Shown here piece by piece: positions 60,660-64,000 of a stretch of 64,000 bases of DNA. The notes under the pieces were generated by a model. It made no database searches and had not been told where the DNA came from. It worked only from the letters and a program-made list of their open reading frames with translations. The DNA lies in assembly GCA_900543815.1 (NCBI GenBank), contig UQST01000006.1:54387-118386 (forward strand), read 5' to 3'. Numbering within the stretch: the first letter of the stretch is position 1; each line of letters opens with the position of its first letter. Source of the DNA: an uncultured Prevotellaceae bacterium (lineage in GTDB: Bacteria; Bacteroidota; Bacteroidia; Bacteroidales; Bacteroidaceae). Both the position numbers and the translations under genes were made by a program.

Positions 60660-61020
60660 GATGATGATAGGGCGTTGATAATGTTAAAAGATAAGGATAA
60701 GTGTTTTGCCCCATCTGGCTCCTATGTGTTATCCACAGCATTTGGTGTGGTTATCATCAGCATTGACATACGCTTTACTGCCTCATTCTCTTGTATTTCC
60801 CATATTTATTCACGCTATTTATCAACATGGCTGTGTGCAAATGGAAATATGATAACTTTAGCCTCCTGCCATGCTTGAAAACTTTCCTCAGCCTGTTAAT
60901 TTGGCTTTGATAAAATGGTGGCCTTTGTTGATATCTAAATTGGCTCTTTTTCTGATGTTGATAGTGTGAATAACTCCACAATAACTTGCCGAGTTTTCCA
61001 TAAAGTTATCCACAGGTATT
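60660..61020. other. candidate replication origin: AT-rich region with clustered DnaA boxes
   Basis: The gap 60386-61088 has no gene and is AT-rich, unlike the rest of the window. It holds two exact DnaA boxes TTATCCACA (60729-60737 and 61006-61014), plus near matches TTATCAACA (60819-60827), TTATTCACG (60806-60814), TTATTCACA on the minus strand (60965-60973) and TTATCAACG on the minus strand (60673-60681). Genes to the left are mostly on the minus strand and, after tadA, to the right on the plus strand, as expected around an origin. dnaA is not in the window, which does not exclude an origin. The stretch 60440-60660 is AT-rich without other features. Confidence 0.55.
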
Positions 61021-61088
61021 AATAAGTGTGTGTGTATGAAGGGAAATAATTGACAATATTGAAAAGAGGTAGTGTGAGATGCTTCACA

Positions 61089-61523
61089 CTACCTCTTCTT
61101 GCGGAAGAAATCCTGCATGAGAGCCTTGCACTCCTCTTCGAGCACTCCTGTCTGGAGTTCTGTCTTGGGGTGCAGAGTGTTGGGTGCATAGATGTGGAAA
61201 CCGCGTTTGTCGTCGGCTGCACCATACACCACGCGGCTTATCTGCGACCATCCCAGTGCGCCGGCACACATCGGACAGGGTTCCACAGTGACATACAGTG
61301 TGCAGTCTGTCAGATACTTTCCCCCCAGATACTCGGCTGCTGCGGTGATGGCTTGCATCTCGGCATGGGCTGTCACATCGTGAAGCCGCTCGGTGAGGTT
61401 GTGTGCGCGGGCTATGATACGTCCCTTGCAGACGATTACGGCACCAATGGGAATCTCACCCTCATATTCTGCTTTGCGCGCCTCGGCAAGTGCCTGACGC
61501 ATATACATCTCGTCGTCCTTCAT
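61089..61523 (-). CDS. tadA: tRNA adenosine(34) deaminase-like nucleoside deaminase
   Basis: A 144-residue zinc deaminase. Motifs: MRQALAEARKAEYEGEIPIGAVIV, HAEMQAI (zinc His and catalytic Glu) and PCPMCAGALG (two zinc cysteines). It probably converts A34 to inosine in tRNA-Arg. A relative, guanine deaminase, has a similar layout, but length and DVTAHAEM favour TadA. Start ATG 61523 is 25 bases from its -7 element. Confidence 0.93.
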   Translation of the reverse strand: MKDDEMYMRQALAEARKAEYEGEIPIGAVIVCKGRIIARAHNLTERLHDVTAHAEMQAITAAAEYLGGKYLTDCTLYVTVEPCPMCAGALGWSQISRVVYGAADDKRGFHIYAPNTLHPKTELQTGVLEEECKALMQDFFRKKR

Positions 61524-61547
61524 CTCTTTTCATGCTGTGTTGGATGA

Positions 61548-61555
61548 CAAAGTTA
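61548..61555 (-). promoter_or_regulatory. -7 element for tadA
   Basis: TAACTTTG on the minus strand, 25 bases before the tadA ATG. It lies 11 bases from the -7 box of the divergent yraN promoter. Confidence 0.6.
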
Positions 61556-61566
61556 CGTTTTTTTCC

Positions 61567-61574
61567 TAATTTTG
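61567..61574 (+). promoter_or_regulatory. -7 element for yraN-birA
   Basis: TAATTTTG matches TAnnTTTG and lies 20 bases before the chosen yraN ATG at 61595. It overlaps the promoter region of tadA. Confidence 0.6.
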
Positions 61575-61594
61575 CAGAATTAAAGTTTAGAGAA

Positions 61595-61960
61595 ATGGCG
61601 GAGCATAACGAACTGGGTCGCACTGGCGAGGACGAAGCGGCCGACTATCTGGCGCGTGAGGGCTATCATATCATAGACCGCAACTGGCGCAGCGGACACA
61701 AGGAACTCGACATCGTGTGCGAGCGAGACGGTGTGCTTGTCATCGTGGAGGTGAAGACCAGGCGCGATGCACGCTTCGGCAAGCCCGAAGATGCTGTGTC
61801 GGAGAACAAGATACGCCGCATCGTACTGGCGGCTGATGCCTATGTGAGGCTCAACCGCATAGACCTGCCTGTGCGCTTCGACATCATCACGATGCTGGGC
61901 AAGAACCGCCAGCTCAATCACATCATAGATGCTTTCCGCTCACCGGTATGGTACAGATAA
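61595..61960 (+). CDS. UPF0102/YraN family endonuclease-like protein
   Basis: A 121-residue protein with the YraN pattern: GRTGEDEAADYLAREGYHIIDRNWRSGHKELDIVCERDGVLVIVEVKTRRDARFG. The core Glu, Asp and ExK residues (ELDIV ... VEVKTR) are those of a restriction-endonuclease-like fold. Function unknown. The last 13 bases overlap the start of birA, so the two are co-translated. The ATG at 61595 follows the promoter; upstream in-frame ATGs overlap tadA. Confidence 0.93.
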   Translation: MAEHNELGRTGEDEAADYLAREGYHIIDRNWRSGHKELDIVCERDGVLVIVEVKTRRDARFGKPEDAVSENKIRRIVLAADAYVRLNRIDLPVRFDIITMLGKNRQLNHIIDAFRSPVWYR

Positions 61961-62760
61961 AGGAAGATAAGTCGATGTGGGCCAATAGACTGGGTGCTGT
62001 GTGGCCAGAGATGGAGGTGGTGCAACTGGATAACACGGCATCTACCAACAACTGGTTGCGTGAAAGACGCACCGAGGTAGCCCGGCGTACCATGTTGGTG
62101 ACGGCTGATTACCAGACCGCCGGACGCGGTTCGGGCACCAACAGATGGGAGTCAGAAGGTGGCAAGAACCTCATCTTCAGCCTTCAGATATGCCCTTCGG
62201 CACTTCAGGCCAACCGGATGTTTGCTCTCTCCGAAGCCATGTCGCTGGGCGTATGTATGGGCTTGGAACAGTACCTCTCCACGCTCATGCCGGCTGCCGG
62301 GAATGCTTTCCGCATCAAGTGGCCCAATGACGTGTATTATGCCAACGGCAAGATATGCGGTATGCTCATCGAGAACGACCTGAAGGGAAAGCAGGTGGAG
62401 TGCTCGGTGATGGGGGTGGGTATCAACGTGAACCAGTCCCGTTTCCTCAGCGATGCACCTAACCCCACATCGTTGAGCATCATAGCTGGCCATGAGATGC
62501 CTCGCATAGGGGTGCTTGAGAGTGTGCTGAAGTGCTTCCGCAGTTGCCTGCAGATGGTGGAGCAGGGTGATTTTGCTGCGCTGCATGCACTCTATCTGAG
62601 CCGTGTATATCGCTGGCACGAGTGGCATCAGTTCGTTGACCAGAGCGGCACATTCACAGGTATGATAAAGGACATACAGCCCGACGGACATCTTGTACTC
62701 ACTGACAGCGAAGGTAAAGAACGCAAGTATGCCTTTGGAGAGATAAAGTATATCATTTGA
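61948..62760 (+). CDS. birA: biotin-acetyl-CoA-carboxylase ligase, without DNA-binding domain
   Basis: A 270-residue ligase. It attaches biotin to carrier proteins via biotinyl-AMP. Motifs: NTASTNNWLRE, ADYQTAGRGSGTNRWES (the GRG(S/R) adenylate loop), KWPNDVYYANGKICGMLIEN, VMGVGINVNQSRF, and a C-terminal SH3-like part (GTFTGMIKDIQPDGHLVLTDSEGK). There is no N-terminal winged helix, so it is not a BirA repressor. Start ATG 61948 overlaps yraN by 13 bases; an internal start at MWANRLGAVW is the alternative. Confidence 0.93.
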   Translation: MVQIKEDKSMWANRLGAVWPEMEVVQLDNTASTNNWLRERRTEVARRTMLVTADYQTAGRGSGTNRWESEGGKNLIFSLQICPSALQANRMFALSEAMSLGVCMGLEQYLSTLMPAAGNAFRIKWPNDVYYANGKICGMLIENDLKGKQVECSVMGVGINVNQSRFLSDAPNPTSLSIIAGHEMPRIGVLESVLKCFRSCLQMVEQGDFAALHALYLSRVYRWHEWHQFVDQSGTFTGMIKDIQPDGHLVLTDSEGKERKYAFGEIKYII

Positions 62761-62790
62761 CACATTATTTATATATAAAGAGAAAAGCGT

Positions 62791-63501
62791 ATGAAGAAGT
62801 TTCACAGAATTCTGCTGAAGCTCTCGGGCGAGAGTCTGATGGGCCAGCAGGGGTATGGAATCGACGTGCAGAGGCTGAAGGAGTATGCCCAGCAGATAAA
62901 GGAAATAGCCGACATGGGTGTTCAGATTGGCATCGTAATAGGTGGCGGCAACATCTTTCGCGGACTTAGCGGTGCCGGCAAGGGTTTCGACCGTGTGAAG
63001 GGAGACCAGATGGGCATGTGTGCTACAGTAATCAACTCGCTGGCTCTGAGCAGTGCACTCGATGCAGCAGGTCAGAAGAACCGCGTGCTCACCGCCATCC
63101 GTATGGAGCCTATAGGCGAATTCTACAGCAAATGGAAGGCTATAGAGGCTATGGAGCAGGATCAAGTGGTGATTATGAGTGGCGGCACCGGCAGTCCTTA
63201 CTTCACCACTGATACCGGTTCTTCGCTGCGTGGCATCGAGATAGAAGCCGACGTGATGCTCAAGGGCACCCGTGTGGACGGTATCTATACAGCCGATCCC
63301 GAGAAGGATTCCACAGCCACCAAGTTCCACGACATCACCTATCAGGAGGTCATCCAGCGCGGTCTGAAAGTGATGGATATCACTGCCACTGCCATGTGCA
63401 TGCAGAATGACCTGCCCATCTATGTGTTCAACATGGATATCCTGGGTAATCTGAAGAAGGTAATCGAAGGCGAAGAGATAGGCACACTGGTGCACAACTA
63501 A
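62791..63501 (+). CDS. pyrH: UMP kinase
   Basis: A 236-residue PyrH of the amino-acid-kinase family, converting UMP to UDP for pyrimidine and nucleotide-sugar synthesis. Motifs: ILLKLSGESLMG, VIGGGNIFRG, KGDQMGMCATVINSLAL, VVIMSGGTGSPYFTTDTGSSLRGIEIEADVMLKGTRVDGIYTADP and GLKVMDITATAMCMQNDLPIYVFNM. Starts 30 bases after birA and may share its transcript. Confidence 0.97.
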   Translation: MKKFHRILLKLSGESLMGQQGYGIDVQRLKEYAQQIKEIADMGVQIGIVIGGGNIFRGLSGAGKGFDRVKGDQMGMCATVINSLALSSALDAAGQKNRVLTAIRMEPIGEFYSKWKAIEAMEQDQVVIMSGGTGSPYFTTDTGSSLRGIEIEADVMLKGTRVDGIYTADPEKDSTATKFHDITYQEVIQRGLKVMDITATAMCMQNDLPIYVFNMDILGNLKKVIEGEEIGTLVHN

Positions 63502-63520
63502 TCCACCCTCACCATATTAA

Positions 63521-63611
63521 AAAACTCACGGCAGCGCTTCAACATGCCTGTGGAAAAGAGTTGATAACTCCCCCGCAGCCTGTTGACAACCGCTTCCGTG
63601 AGTTTTCTTTT
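63521..63611 (+). terminator. long-loop hairpin with T-rich tail after pyrH
   Basis: AAAACTCACGG (63521-63531) is perfectly complementary to 63596-63606, followed by CTTTTTG. The 64-base loop contains GTTGATAACTCC and CCTGTTGACAACC, which can form further small stems. It marks the end of the yraN-birA-pyrH run. From 63612 to 63748 nothing else is seen. Confidence 0.6.
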
Positions 63612-63748
63612 TGCCTCTACTTTGTGTTGTCCGTTTTCTATATACTCAGCACAGACGTACCCTCAGTGGGTGTATTTACATATGTACATATACTTCTATA
63701 AATGACTTATCGGACAACTGTTCACGGTAAATATCTTTATACTTTACA

Positions 63749-63776
63749 TTGGATGATTCTAAAAGCACTACCTTTG
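63749..63776 (+). promoter_or_regulatory. promoter of the ORF6N-domain gene
   Basis: TTG (63749-63751) and TACCTTTG (63769-63776), 17 bases apart. The ATG at 63829 is about 46 bases behind the expected start. Confidence 0.55.
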
Positions 63777-63828
63777 TAGGCAATAGTGAACAATATTACG
63801 TTTAAGGTCACGAATTTTGATTTTGAAT

Positions 63829-64000
63829 ATGAATAGAAACAAGGAAGATATGACAAAAACGAAAGAGGAGAGTGAACTGGTTACAAATAGTGACCAGTTG
63901 GTTTTCGCGGACAAAATAGAGTCTCTGATAAAGGTAATCAGAGGACAACAGGTTATGCTTGACCGAGACCTTGCCACACTTTATGGTGTTGAAGTTAAGC
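63829..64000 (+). CDS. ORF6N-domain protein, 3' end cut
   Basis: Only 57 residues are visible before the window ends. After a polar start (NRNKEDMTKTKEE) the sequence IKVIRGQQVMLDRDLATLYGVEVK is the hallmark of the ORF6N DNA-binding domain, found in phage antirepressor-like proteins and in many Bacteroidetes chromosomal genes. ATG 63850 is an alternative start. It is lower in GC than the genes to its left, which suggests acquired DNA. Confidence 0.85.
   Translation, partial: MNRNKEDMTKTKEESELVTNSDQLVFADKIESLIKVIRGQQVMLDRDLATLYGVEVK

Noticed and set aside
1..64000. tRNA or rRNA genes
   Set aside because: No T-arm-like or rRNA-like conserved stretches were recognised on reading either strand; a covariance search would be needed to exclude a tRNA fully.

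Overview
The window is chromosomal DNA from a Bacteroidales bacterium, most likely a GC-rich Prevotellaceae or close relative. The evidence is the gene content (NamZ, the ftsX-DUF3098-uppP-truB-queA-folK cluster, GH92, GH38 and GH3 enzymes, DUF4369 and DUF2490 proteins), the C-terminal tails of the form YDLQGR(Q/R)V..TRG(L/I/M)YI..G(K/R)..(L/I)VK on secreted proteins, and the Bacteroidetes-type promoters (-7 TAnnTTTG, -33 TTG). No rRNA or tRNA gene was seen. Both ends of the window cut a gene.

Layout. 1-7.1 kb: a cut beta-helix surface protein, a secreted GH38 alpha-mannosidase and a MATE exporter. 7.5-11.8 kb (minus strand): a five-gene cluster of VTC polyphosphate polymerase-like protein, DUF4956 membrane protein, DUF2490 barrel, a tail-only secreted protein and a Cthe_2159-type beta-helix. 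12-13.5 kb: frr-rsgA. 13.9-19.5 kb: NamZ muramidase, a large multidomain secreted protein and a tyrosine-rich lipoprotein. 19.6-22.6 kb: a Tat-type aldo/keto reductase with ferredoxin domain behind a NapH-like membrane iron-sulfur protein. 23-33.1 kb: one closely packed minus-strand run of nine genes, miaB-ftsX-DUF3098-uppP-truB-queA-folK-GH92-HhH/barrel. 33.2-42.2 kb: a putative small RNA, an odd hairpin-repeat region, a secreted phosphodiesterase-like protein and a 2100-residue beta-helix protein. 42.8-47.4 kb: LuxR-type regulator, stand-alone RecQ C-terminal protein, manA, a seven-helix AraC regulator and an acid phosphatase. 47.9-55.7 kb (minus): GH3 glucosidase, YifB, a cysteine-free thioredoxin-like lipoprotein, a TPR lipoprotein and XerD. 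55.8-63.5 kb: aroQ, O-methyltransferase, PepSY-like protein, AraC regulator, pdxST, a candidate replication origin, tadA, yraN, birA and pyrH. An ORF6N-domain gene is cut at the right edge.

How the parts fit. The region mixes core functions (ribosome recycling and assembly, tRNA modification, folate, PLP, biotin, pyrimidine, lipid II carrier recycling) with secreted glycan degradation (GH38, GH92, GH3, NamZ) and surface beta-helix proteins. Mannose released by the two mannosidases could enter metabolism through the nearby ManA, although no SusC/SusD pair is present.

The most striking non-coding signal is a family of eight intergenic arrays. Each has three or four 12-bp (near-)palindromes of the form GCAGYGCRSTGC at an exact 22-bp spacing. 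Most lie just 3' of a gene; one has been absorbed into the end of folK and another sits between two divergent genes. I do not recognise this as a named element. It is my main candidate for something undescribed. Other leads are the AT-rich DnaA-box cluster at 60.67-61.01 kb, the small RNA at 33.28-33.36 kb and the VTC/DUF4956 cluster.
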